Shown: positions 1 through 9,113 of the stretch, piece by piece
Layout: every line of letters starts with the position of its first letter
How positions within the stretch are numbered: the stretch's first letter is position 1
Source of the DNA: Dugong dugon
Taxonomy: Eukaryota; Chordata; Mammalia; Sirenia; Dugongidae
Assembly (NCBI GenBank): GCA_030035585.1
Contig: CM057461.1
Span: forward strand, 173,673,624 to 173,737,623
DNA length: 64,000 nt
Reading direction: 5' to 3'
The notes under the pieces: generated by a model
What the model saw: only the letters and a program-made list of their open reading frames with translations
Databases searched by the model: none
What the model was told of the DNA's origin: nothing
Translations under genes and position numbers: made by a program

Positions 1-93
1 GCTGCTAACCATCTTTCAGTGCATAGGATAGTACCCCACAACAAAGAAATATCTAGCCTAAAATATCATAGTTGCAAGGTTGAGAAACCCTAA
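1..93. mobile_element. hAT-Charlie MITE fragment (MER5-like), cut by window edge
   Basis: The first 93 bases match the terminal part of a MER5-type non-autonomous hAT element. The diagnostic end reads gttgagaaaccct, preceded by an acaacaaag block. The rest of the copy would lie outside the window. Family assignment is from recognition, not alignment. Confidence 0.6.
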
Positions 94-1114
94 ATAAAAT
101 AAGGAGAGTTAAAACTCTTTTTTGATATTGGTAAGTAATGAAAACATAGGTAAATTATCAGTTTCCATTTGTACTAAAAAGAAAATAAGCTTAAATTTCT
201 AAGAGACAGGTTATCCAGCTAAAAGGAGAGCTTTCTGATTCTAAATTGTTTTAGCAAATGTCCAGAGTATATAGGTATTTCTCTTGAATGGTTTCAGCAT
301 ATTCCTGCCTAAAGGCAGTAGAGAAAATGTGAAAACATGTTGAGATCTTCACAACATTATTAGCATTCTGGGAACAACAGATATCACTTCCTCAAATAAA
401 CAAAGCCTGAAAGGCATGTTGCTGCACTGGGACTTGTTTCTGTTTTTCTTTTACTATTGTCGAATATGAAATTATCTTCTTCATATATCAATATTATATC
501 TCCAATCTCATCACTGCAGGTTATAATATTGGATATTACCAGCAAAATAGCCTAATTCTTGCCATCAAAAATCTTCGATCATCTTTTCAAGATCCATATT
601 TGTGTCACCTCTATGGCAAATAACTGCAATTGCTATGCCCTTTGAAAATTTATTTGCGTTCAACTATTTGAAGTTGATTTGTGTTCTTCAATATTTGAAT
701 AATAAATTATCGTTTCAATTGAGAGTTATTTTTAACACACCAAGGCAGTTCTTAGTAGTTCTAGTGGCTGCAGTCTTCCTCATATATTTAAAAAAATGAG
801 AGCTCGTCATTGTGGCTGTGTAGTTGTTCTGTTCGTCTTGTCTTTACTTGTTTTAGGTGAAAATGGCGTTTTAAAAAATCATTTTAAGTAGTAAGAGAAG
901 GATTGGTTTCTTTTATCGCAATTACAATTTACAGTACTTTTAATGGAATTATAGAAAGTTCCCCTGTCAAGTAATATTTGACATTCCTTGACTATAGTAT
1001 TTAGAACAGCCATTTTTGAGGAGTTTTGACAGATTCTCTTTTTCTCCCTGGAATTGTTGATCTCTGCCTCCACATACTTCCCTTGCTTCAAGAGGACTGT
1101 CTCTTTCTGTTTGG
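94..1114. other. unique AT-rich DNA, no gene seen
   Basis: The stretch has no recognisable repeat or exon. Short open frames at 602-799 (plus) and 879-1,091 (minus) have no family signature and look like chance openings. Confidence 0.6.
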
Positions 1115-1508
1115 CATATAGTTATGTATATACTTACAGAAAAACAGAAATTTACTGTTTCACAGTTCTGGAGACTGAAAGTCTGAGATCAGAGTGTCGA
1201 TCATGTTGATTCCTTCTGAGGTTTAAGGGAGAATCTGTTCCATGTCTTTCTCTTACCTTCTATTAGCTCCAGGTGTTCCTTGGCTTGCTGCTGCAGCAGC
1301 ACATGGTATCCTCACTCTGTCTCTCTGTCACTGTCTATCTTATAAGGATGCCAGTCATATAGGGTTAGGATCTACCCTACTTCAGTATGACCTCATGTTT
1401 ACCTGATGACATCTTCAGAGATTCTACTTCCAAACACGGTCACATTCACAGGTATAAGGGTTAGGGCTTCAACATATGTTTTTAGAGGACACAATTCAAT
1501 CCATAACA
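1115..1508 (-). mobile_element. solo MaLR LTR (MLT1-like)
   Basis: Read on the minus strand, this begins with the MaLR-type start (ttatggattgaattgtgtcc). It then carries the conserved blocks gaatgtgacc, tgaggtcata and tccttataag, the phrase aagccaaggaa, and ends with a ccagaactgtga block near the polyadenylation region. It is a diverged, non-coding solo LTR; no internal region or partner LTR is seen nearby. Confidence 0.7.
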
Positions 1509-2033
1509 AGCACATATTTATAAAAATAGACCATGTATTAAGCCATTAATAACTCAATTAATTCTAAAATATCAAAAAATCCTATATACCATGTGTTTGC
1601 TCATAATTTGATGGAATTAGAAATTCATAACAGATTAATAACAGAAGTCTCATATGTGGAAACTAAATACTATGTAATTATATATATTATATAATGTTTG
1701 TATTTAAAAGGAGATTAAGACATATTTAAAGCTATATATGTTAAAATGTGGGAGACACATCTAAAGCTGTGATTAGAAGGAAATTTATAGTTTTAAATAT
1801 ATTTACTATAGAACATGAAAGGTTAAAATAAATGGGCAAAAGTTTGAACTATAGAAATCGGAAAAAAGAGCAACTAAGTTGACCCAGAGAATCAGGCAGA
1901 TGGGAGTGGTTATCTCCTGTGAGATCTGGGGTTCAAAGATGGGGATTTGGTTTCAGTGATGAGAAATGAGATGAAAGATCAAAGATGGAGTCATATTCAG
2001 GATGACTGAGAGCCTTATCTCCCTAGTATGAAA
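1509..2033. other. unique AT-rich DNA
   Basis: A very AT-rich stretch with several TATATA runs near 1,680-1,735. Nothing coding or repeat-derived was recognised. Confidence 0.55.
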
Positions 2034-2256
2034 ATAAACCACATCAAACCAAACCCACTGCCCTCAAGTAGATTCTGACTCATAGCGACCGTATACTATA
2101 GGACAAACTAGAACTGCCACACAGGGTTTCCAAGGCTGTGAATCTTTATGGAAGCAGACTGTCACATCCTTCTTCAGAGGAGTGACTGGTAAGTTGGAAC
2201 AGCTGAACTTATGGTTAGCAGCTGAGAGCTTTAACCACTGTGCCACGAGGGTTCCA
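2034..2256 (-). mobile_element. AfroSINE, long form
   Basis: On the minus strand the order is tRNA-like head (A box region ending tggttaaag, then gctgctaacc), the long-form central block (agattcacagcc-type), ggaaaccctgtg, and a tail close to gggtttggttt. It is diverged, with no clear target-site duplication. AfroSINEs are tRNA-derived, non-coding and depend on a LINE for movement. Confidence 0.85.
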
Positions 2257-2328
2257 GTATGAAAACAGATGCCTTTAAATCCTTCATATAAACATTATTT
2301 TGGTCTGACTAAGGCAACAGTTAGAGTA

Positions 2329-2531
2329 CGGGTGGTGCAGTGGTTAATGGCTTGGCTGCTAAATGAAAGGTTGGTCGTTCCAACCCACCAGCCACTCCAA
2401 GGGAGAAAGATGTAGCAGTTTGCTTCCTTTAAGATTCACGGCCTTGGAAACCCTATGGGGCAGTTCTACACTGTCCTACAGGTTTGCTATGAGATGGAAT
2501 CAACCTCACAGCAATGGGTTTGGTTTTGGTC
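2329..2531 (+). mobile_element. AfroSINE, long form
   Basis: The head (ggtggtgcagtggttaa), gctgctaaa, the caaccCACCAGCC block, the long-form segment with gagaaagatg, ggaaaccctatggggcagtt and the tail gcaatgggtttggttttgg are all present in order. The copy lies 70 bp from an opposite-strand copy, forming a loose inverted pair. Confidence 0.88.
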
Positions 2532-2599
2532 TAAGGCAGCAGTTGCTCATACAAGGAGGTGGGAAGAACAGTGTTAGCAGCAGATTGATGTTATTATTA

Positions 2600-2755
2600 A
2601 GAGCTCTGGAGTCATATATATTTAGATCTAAATCTCATGTCTACCACTAGCCATGTGTGACTTTGGGCAAAAGATTTCTCCTAGGTTTAGTTTCCTTCTC
2701 TATAAAATGAGCCTATGGAAGTACTTCTCAGGATTTTTGCAAGGAACAAATGAAA
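2600..2755 (+). mobile_element. MIR SINE
   Basis: The MIR core order is seen: a ctctggagtca block, tgtgactttgggcaa, tagtttccttctctataaaatg and then the caggatttttgcaagga segment. This is an ancient mammal-wide tRNA-derived SINE, strongly diverged. Confidence 0.7.
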
Positions 2756-3631
2756 AATTCCTTTGTTATAAGTGTTAAAATATTTTTACTGTTAGCAAGA
2801 AAAATGAGGGCAAATGTTTCTCACTCTGCGTCACCTCTTATGGCTAACTTATAACATCCAATGGTGAATCCATCCTTCAGGGACACTTTGTGCTATCACA
2901 TTTTATAAAGAAGAGCTCTTTGTATACATTTCTTTAGACTATAGAAGCCAGACAGTCCCACACTGCAGATTGTCAGATCCCAGCTGTATGTTGTTTCATA
3001 GCCCATCTGTTCTTCTCTGAGGATTGGAGAAGACTACTGACATTACTTTGGCTTAATTTCACTTCTTTCCCTCAAGATCTTCTACCTCCACTTCCCTCCA
3101 CCATGACCATCTCACATGCCTTTCAGTGGAAAGCCTGTCACTCATCCTGGGATATGACTGAATATGGTTAACTTCTTGGGAACTGACAATCATCCCAAAG
3201 TCCTCCTTTTGCATTCCCAAAGAGCTAACAGAAAACATATGCAGAAGTGTACATATGGAAATGCCTGCCCCCCCTACCCCGTAAGAAATGTAAACTTAAC
3301 TCAAATAACTAGTTACACCAGGATAAGTGCTCATTTTGGAACAATAAAAAATTAAACATACATGTGTTAAGTGAAATCATTTGTCTAGGAACAAGTCCTT
3401 TTGGATAACTCAGCCTGCAAAATTCTTAGGAAGTTTCCTTCCAGATCAGGTCAAAACTGTTAGTTTTGAAAAACAGATTTTACCTGTCGTCTTCTAGATA
3501 TGTAGCTCCTCCAATGGTTTGAATAGCATGAAAAATTGTTTTGAAACAATGAGGTCAGTTTTGGCATACACTCAAAGCTCCTTCCTTAGAAGTAATATTC
3601 TCATCTTATCTGTAAATTTCAGGTTAATATT
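2756..3631. other. unique DNA, no gene seen
   Basis: No recognised repeat. A 63-residue open frame at 3,164-3,355 (plus) has no domain signature and no splice context that stands out. Confidence 0.5.
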
Positions 3632-4559
3632 TCTTGTTGTTGTTAGGTACCATCAAGTTGGTTCCAACTCAAAGTGACCCTATATACAATAGAACAAAAC
3701 ATTGCCCAGTCCTGAGCCATCCTGACAATCATTGTTAAGTTTGAGCCCATTGTTGCAGCCGCTGTGTCAATCCATCTTGTGAAGGGTCTTCCTCTCTTTC
3801 TCTGACCCTCTACTTTACCAAGCATGATGTTCATCTCCAGGAGCTGGTCCCTCCTGTTAACGTCCAAAGTTCATGAGACGAAATCTCACCATCCTTGGTT
3901 CTAAGGACCATTCTGGCTGTACTTTCCATGACAGATTTGTTTGTTCTTCTGGAAGTCCATCGTATATTCAATATTCTTCGCCAACTTCATAACCCAAAGG
4001 CATCAACTCTTATTTGGTCTTCCTTATTCATTGTCCAGCTTTCACATGCATATGAGGCAATTGAAAACACCATGGCTTGGGTCAGGTGAACCTTAGTCCT
4101 TAAAGTGACATCTTTGCTTCTTAACACTCCAGACAGATCTTTTGCAGCAGATTTGCCCAATGCAATGCATTCTTTGATTTCTTGACTGCTGCTTCCATGG
4201 GCATTGATTGTGGATCCAAGTAAAATGAAATCTTTGACAATTTTAATCTTTTCTCCATTTGTCATGATGTTGCTTATTGGTCCAGTTGTGAAGATTTTTG
4301 TTTTCTTTATGTCAAGGTGTAATCCATACTGAAGGGTGAAGTCTTTCATCTTCATCAGTAGGTGCTTCAAGACCTTTTCACTTCCAGCATGCAAGGTTGT
4401 GTCATCTGCATATCGCTCCAGGTTGTTAATGAGTCTTCCTCCAATCCTGATGCCGTGTTCTTCTTCATATAGTCCAACTCCTCAGATTTTTTGCTCAGCA
4501 TACAGATTAAATGAGTATGGTGAAAGGATACAACCCTGATGCACACATTTCCTAATTTT
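3632..4559 (-). mobile_element. RTE-clade LINE, 5'-truncated 3' portion
   Basis: The minus strand holds the C-terminal part of the reverse transcriptase frame and the 3' terminus of an RTE1-type (BovB-related clade) LINE. The 3' end lies at the left, next to a ttgttgttgttagg tail. The RT box codon run for YADD falls at 4,401-4,412 but is followed by disrupted frames. The copy stops at about 4,559, so the endonuclease and most of the RT are absent, which is typical of 5' truncation during target-primed reverse transcription. Confidence 0.9.
3987..4394 (-). pseudogene. RTE reverse transcriptase C-terminal fragment
   Basis: This 135-codon open stretch encodes the region just downstream of the RT catalytic box: a DFTLQYGLHLDIKKTKI-like segment, then TGPISN, then the SYACESWTMNKEDQ block. 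In intact elements this lies in the C-terminal half of a single ~1,000-residue endonuclease-RT protein. Here it lacks the catalytic motif in frame and ends by frameshift. It is a dead fossil, not a gene. Confidence 0.85.
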
Positions 4560-4771
4560 AAATATTTACTTATTAAAAATATGATATGGTTAAGTTTTCT
4601 TGGTTGTGCTTTTTGAATAGATTAGACTAGATTACCTTAAACTTGTCTAGACATGAGAATTACCTGGGCTGATTGTTCAAAATACAGATTCCGAGGCTCT
4701 GTTGAATCAAAATCTCTAAGAGAAGGACCTGGGTATGTTACTTTTAGTAAGGACCTCTCACCATCCTTGAG

Positions 4772-4940
4772 GAACCCTCATGGCGCAGTTGTTAAGAGCT
4801 ACAGCTGCTAACCAATAGGTCAGTAGTCTGAATACACCAGCCATTCCTTGAAAACCCTATGGGGCAGTTCTACTCTGTCCTATAGGGTTGCTTTGAGTTG
4901 GAATTGGCTTGATGGCAACAGGTTTGGTTTTCGTTTTTTA
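4772..4940 (+). mobile_element. AfroSINE, short form (first of a tandem pair)
   Basis: Head ggaaccctcatggcgcagtt, gctgctaacc, then caccagccattcc joined directly to ttgaaaaccctatgg, so the ~50 bp central block of the long form is absent. The tail is ggcaacaggtttggttttcg. The flanks ccatccttga (4,761-4,770) and tcattcctta (4,941-4,950) resemble a decayed target-site duplication. Confidence 0.88.
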
Positions 4941-4950
4941 TCATTCCTTA

Positions 4951-5157
4951 AGGAGCACTGATGGTGCAGTGATTAACTATTTGGCTACTAACTGAAAGGT
5001 CAGTGGTTGGAATTCACCAACTGCTCCTTGGAAGAAAGATGTGGTAATCTGCTTCCATAAAGATTACAGCCTTGGAAACCCTATGGGGCACTTCTACTCT
5101 GTCCTATAGGGTTGCTGCCAGTCGGAAGCAGCTCGACAGCACACAACAGTAACAATA
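4951..5157 (+). mobile_element. AfroSINE, long form (second of a tandem pair)
   Basis: The long form retains the gaagaaagatgtggtaatct block. Its tail (cgacagcacacaacagtaac) resembles the RTE 3' end. It follows the previous copy directly, and a third copy of the flanking motif (tcattcttta, 5,158-5,167) lies after it. Confidence 0.88.
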
Positions 5158-5167
5158 TCATTCTTTA

Positions 5168-5515
5168 TACTAAGAATGTTTTAGAAATACCTGTAACTGG
5201 TAGAGAGAGCAAAGACCCCTGGATGGCTTTGGGAGATATGGATTGTCATTCTAAATCCTCTATGAGTTAATTATCTCTCCCATAATGTTTAAATAATTTT
5301 TAATCTTTGTACATATTGGTAAATCCAATAGAACAAAGAATGAATGGATCTCTATGTGCAGCAGAATAATGGTGGCACATTTAAAGATATATGGACACTC
5401 TCCTCTCCACCCCCCAACATCCAATTTCTGGGTTAATCCTAAAAGGATTAGCAGCAAAGAAAAGTTTTCCAAGCCATAGCAAGGGCAACTGTAACTTTTT
5501 AACGCAATTGAGGTA
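5168..5515. other. unique DNA
   Basis: No repeat or exon recognised. A minus-strand open frame of 70 codons (5,260-5,472) has no recognisable signature. Confidence 0.5.
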
Positions 5516-5900
5516 GTAGAACAAAGGGGCTAAGAACACAGGTTCAAGGGTCAAATTACCTGGTTTAAATCACAGTTCAACCATTTACCTGACTGAGCAC
5601 TGGCAAGTTACTTACCTTCTCCATTCATCTGTTTCCTCATCTATATAAAGGAGGTGTTGTTTTTGGGTGCTGTTGAGTGATTCCGACTCATAGTGACCCC
5701 ATGTGACAGAGCTCCCTTGGCTGTAATCTTTAAGGAAACAGATTGCCAGGTCTTTCTCCTGCAGAGCCATTGGGTAGATTCAAACCACCAACCTTCTGGT
5801 TAGCAGCTGAGTGTTTAACCTTTGCACTACCAGGGCTTCTATCTTATAGCATTACTGAAGATTGAATATACTAATTAATGTAAATAATTTAGAACCATAG
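5516..5900 (+). mobile_element. MIR SINE interrupted by an AfroSINE
   Basis: The left part (5,516-5,652) shows MIR phrases such as ctggcaagttacttacctt and tttcctcatctatataaa. The right part (5,841-5,900) continues with a tagcattactgaagatt segment. An AfroSINE on the opposite strand occupies 5,654-5,840. The order shows that MIR is the older element. Confidence 0.7.
5654..5840 (-). mobile_element. AfroSINE, long form, inside a MIR
   Basis: The minus-strand copy has an RTE-like tail (ggtgctgttgag near the left edge), the cagattgccaggtctttctcc variant of the central block, and a head ending ctaccagggct. It splits the surrounding MIR. Confidence 0.85.
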
Positions 5901-6014
5901 GAAGCATTACATAACTGTTTATTATTATTATCATTACACTTATTTTTATAGTATTTTCAGATCATATGTAAACACTGGGAGGATACATATATATTCAATA
6001 TATATGCCTAATAT

Positions 6015-6222
6015 AGGAGCCTTGGTGGAGCAATGGTTAAGTGCTTGACTGCTAACCGAAAGGTTGGTGGCCTGAACCTACGCATCGGCTCCGTGAGAGA
6101 AAGACCTGGTCATCTACGTCTGTAAAGATTACAGCCAAGAAAACCCTATGGAACAGTTCTACTCTGTCATATGGGATCACTGTGAGTTGAAATTGACTCA
6201 ACAACACCTAACAACAACAATG
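6015..6222 (+). mobile_element. AfroSINE, long form with RTE-type tail
   Basis: All blocks from gagccttggtggagcaatgg to the tail caacacctaacaacaacaa are present. The tail is nearly identical to the 3' end of the RTE copies at 35.7 kb and 31.4 kb, the expected mark of a SINE that borrows its LINE's 3' end. Confidence 0.9.
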
Positions 6223-6254
6223 TGCCAAATATGGTAGAAAGAACTTTATATTGA

Positions 6255-6390
6255 TTATCTTACTTTATCCTCACAGCAGTCCTTTGTGACTATTTTTAGA
6301 CCCATGTTATTGGTTAAAAAATTGAGGCTCAAAGAGGCTAAGTAGCTGATCCAAAGTCAAATATTTATAAAGTTGTGCTTCAAGCCACAT
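6255..6390 (-). mobile_element. MIR SINE fragment
   Basis: The block tatcctcacagcagtcc followed by attgaggctcaaagaggct is the reverse-orientation MIR core. Diverged. Confidence 0.6.
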
Positions 6391-7885
6391 GTTGTGAGTA
6401 TTCAGAGGCAAAGGAGATCACATCCAACTGGAGACAATTAGCATTAGTGACCCAAATGACTACACATATTTTTCAACCTCATCAAAATTGTCTCTTACTG
6501 CTAAGTTAATTTTCTCAAGGTCCTAACCCAGGCTAGTTTGCAGGGCTGGCTGCTCTTCATTAGTAGCTTTGTTTAGCTTGGAATTTTTTCATTAGTTTAC
6601 ATTTCCCAGTCTTCATTCCTGGGAGAGAACATTTTCCTAGAGGATGGTAAAGGATGTTCTTCCATTTAATTAGGGTCAAGGCAGCTCGAAGGGATCATGC
6701 TGGTGGAGCTGATATTTAAACTAAGTAGTCCTTTGGAGCTGCTAAGGAAAAGAGCTTTAAACAAGTTTGTTGGCACTTTAGTTGAGAACTACCAGGACAA
6801 GAAGGCAGGACCTTTTGAGCCTCCCTGAATAAAAAGTGGCCATGGTGGGCAAGCATAGGAATACAAATTTAAGGTTGTTATTCATCCCAGGAGACCTGGG
6901 AAATGAAAAGGGCAACCTTTTTTTTGTTTTTCAATTACATGTAAATTGTGATACCAAGGTGATTAGATCTCAAAAAAAAAGTAAGAAAAGAACTGACATG
7001 ACAAGAGAACTGTCTTCCACAGACTTCTTTCTTTGGTGGGTAAGGGCCTTCATTCTCCTTGGGTTTACCTAAAAGAAGTTTATCTTAGTTGACCACTTGT
7101 GCCCTGGATCAATCAGGAATGTTATAAAGTCACCATATTTGCAATGGTTTCCCAAGAAGACTGTGTACAGAACATTTCATAGTCTATTTCCTTAAGTTAT
7201 GATTTGAATAGATCCTTAAGTTCTTGAGCACAAGGATCACCAGCATTTTGAAACAGACAAAAAAAATCACAGTTTGCACAATCTTTTCCATTCATTCAGG
7301 AAACTTATACTCTCTGGCAGGATGCAAAACTATGAGTAAGCTTTAGGAATATGCTACTATTGTTCTTTTGCAGTTCTTAATGTAATAGACACTTAAAATA
7401 GTTTCTTGTTTTTCTCTCTGTTGCCATGAAAAAAAGGCAAAGAAGCTTGTTTTATAGACTGAAGTATGAATTTGTTTAAATAAGTTAAGCTTCTTCACAA
7501 CTGGGTGAAACATGCTATTCATTCAGGCAGCCATATGTTCTTTATTAGAAATGGCATCAACCTATAAGCTTGTATATTTTGGCCTAAAATGTGTTGTTTC
7601 CATTTGCTTTGGCAAAAATCACCTATTACTTAACATTTTTACGTGGAGTAATGTTTAGGTTGCATTCTGTAGAGGTTTGGTTTTTATTCCTTTCTGGTTC
7701 TAGTATTTTGGCAAATTATAAATAAGAAAATATTTATAACTTATTTTTGCAATTGCTTATCCCTTTAATGGATTTTTTAAAAACTTTTTGGTGATGCTAT
7801 GTTTTTTCCCTACTGGAATGGATGCTGAATCATTGTTGGTAGTTTTTTATTATTTGAAGAAATGGGTGCCAATTGAAAGCAAGTC
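6391..7885. other. unique DNA, no gene seen
   Basis: About 1.5 kb without recognised repeats. A 78-codon plus-strand frame (6,836-7,072) contains an A-rich run and has no family signature. Confidence 0.5.
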
Positions 7886-8148
7886 GTATCAGTTCCATGT
7901 TCCATGAAGCGCATCAGGCTCATGGGATGTATCGGTCCCGTGGCACATCACACTTCCTGGTTACACTTGAACCATAAAATATCTTACTCAACTTTCAAAA
8001 AATATCCACAAAATACTAAATAAACATTGCACTTGCTGCACATAATTGTTATCAGTTTGCTTTAGAGAGGGCTGTATCGGTACCATGTTCCATGAAACAC
8101 ATCACACTCATGATATGTATTGGTCTCATGGCCCAGGAAGTGTATCAC
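7886..8148. repeat. unidentified duplicated motif (two ~65 bp arms)
   Basis: Two copies of a sequence starting gtatcagttccatgttcca (7,886) and gtatcggtaccatgttcca (8,074) align over about 61 bases with about 11 mismatches, mostly transitions. Beyond the aligned part, the first copy runs into acttcctgg and the second into its complement, ccaggaagt. The 188-base offset and mixed direct/inverted layout fit no family I recognise. Confidence 0.6.
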
Positions 8149-8307
8149 AAATTGTTTTAGCCCAAAAAGAACTCATTTATTTGAATATTTCCAAATGCTG
8201 TTAACCGTATGTTTCCAATTACACAGAGGAAATAGTAAACGACTTGCAAGCCTTATCTCACTGTACAGAAGCCAAAAGACACAAAAGTTTCATACAATCA
8301 CTCCTCC

Positions 8308-8492
8308 GGGTTAGCTCAGCTGCTAACTGAAAGGTCTGTAGTTCCAACCCACCAGAGCCTCTGCAGGAGAAAAGACCGGGTGATTTCCTTCCATAAAGCT
8401 GACAGCCTAGGAAACCCTATGGGGCAGTTCTAATCTGTCCTATAGGGTCTCTCTGAGTTGGAATCAACTCGATGACACAAAACAACAATGGC
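8308..8492 (+). mobile_element. AfroSINE, long form, 5'-truncated
   Basis: It starts within the tRNA-like head (gctcagctgctaactgaaagg) and continues through ggagaaaagaccgggtgatt and ggaaaccctatggggcagtt to the tail gatgacacaaaacaacaa, an RTE-type end. Confidence 0.88.
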
Positions 8493-8749
8493 TAATAGAA
8501 GACCAATTCACCAATCACTTGTTAATGTGTACCACAATCAGTGTTTAACAGTCTTAATTTTAATCTAAGAGAGGTGGTGTCATAGCAGAAAAACATATAA
8601 GCTTATTTGATGTAAGTAAGTGAGTATGGCACAAGTCGGGTAGAATAGTCCACCACTATCTGTAAGAACATTTTGAAGCAAGACATAAAGCAACCCTGCT
8701 TTACCTTTAATGACTACAGAATCATTCATTAATTAAGCTTGGCGAAGAC

Positions 8750-8915
8750 TGTGGTTCTCAACCCCAGCTGCATAGTTCAACCCTGGAGGAGCTTTTAAAA
8801 GTCAATGCTGAAGTCAAACCAATCAAACCAACATATCTGGGAGGTAGAGCCCAATATTGATATTTTCAAAGCTCCTCATGTGAGTCTAAATTGTTACCAG
8901 GTATGAGAACCACTG
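8750..8915. mobile_element. hAT-Charlie MITE (MER5 group)
   Basis: The termini gtggttctcaacccc and gtatgagaaccactgg are inverted, and the interior carries the ggaggagcttttaaaa and tcaaagctcctcatgtga blocks of this palindromic MITE. A non-autonomous DNA transposon relic. Confidence 0.65.
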
Positions 8916-8924
8916 GTCTAGCAC

Positions 8925-9113
8925 AAAGGTTCTCCAAGTGTTGTCCCCTTGAATCGGCAGCATCATCATCAACACCATCACATGAGAGCTTGTTAGCAAT
9001 GCAGATTCTCAATTCCGCCCCAGACCTTCTGAATGAGAAACTCTGGGGCTGGGGCCCAGCAATCTGTTTTGACAAGGTGGTTCTGATGCACGCTAAAGTC
9101 TGAGAACCACTGA
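8925..9113. mobile_element. hAT-Charlie MITE (MER20-like)
   Basis: From aaaggttctccaagtgttgtcc through the cagcatcatcatcaac block, aatgcagattctcaa, agaaactctggggctggg and cagcaatctgtttt to gtctgagaaccactg, this reads as a nearly complete MER20-type element. It directly follows another hAT MITE. Confidence 0.75.

Noticed and set aside
8308-8360. Possible tRNA gene (ggttagctcagctgctaac with a ttccaaccc B-box-like piece)
   Set aside because: It is the tRNA-derived head of an AfroSINE; it lacks a full cloverleaf and continues into the SINE body.
8866-9103. Overlapping frames on both strands
   Set aside because: They overlap hAT MITEs, whose palindromic ends keep several frames open.
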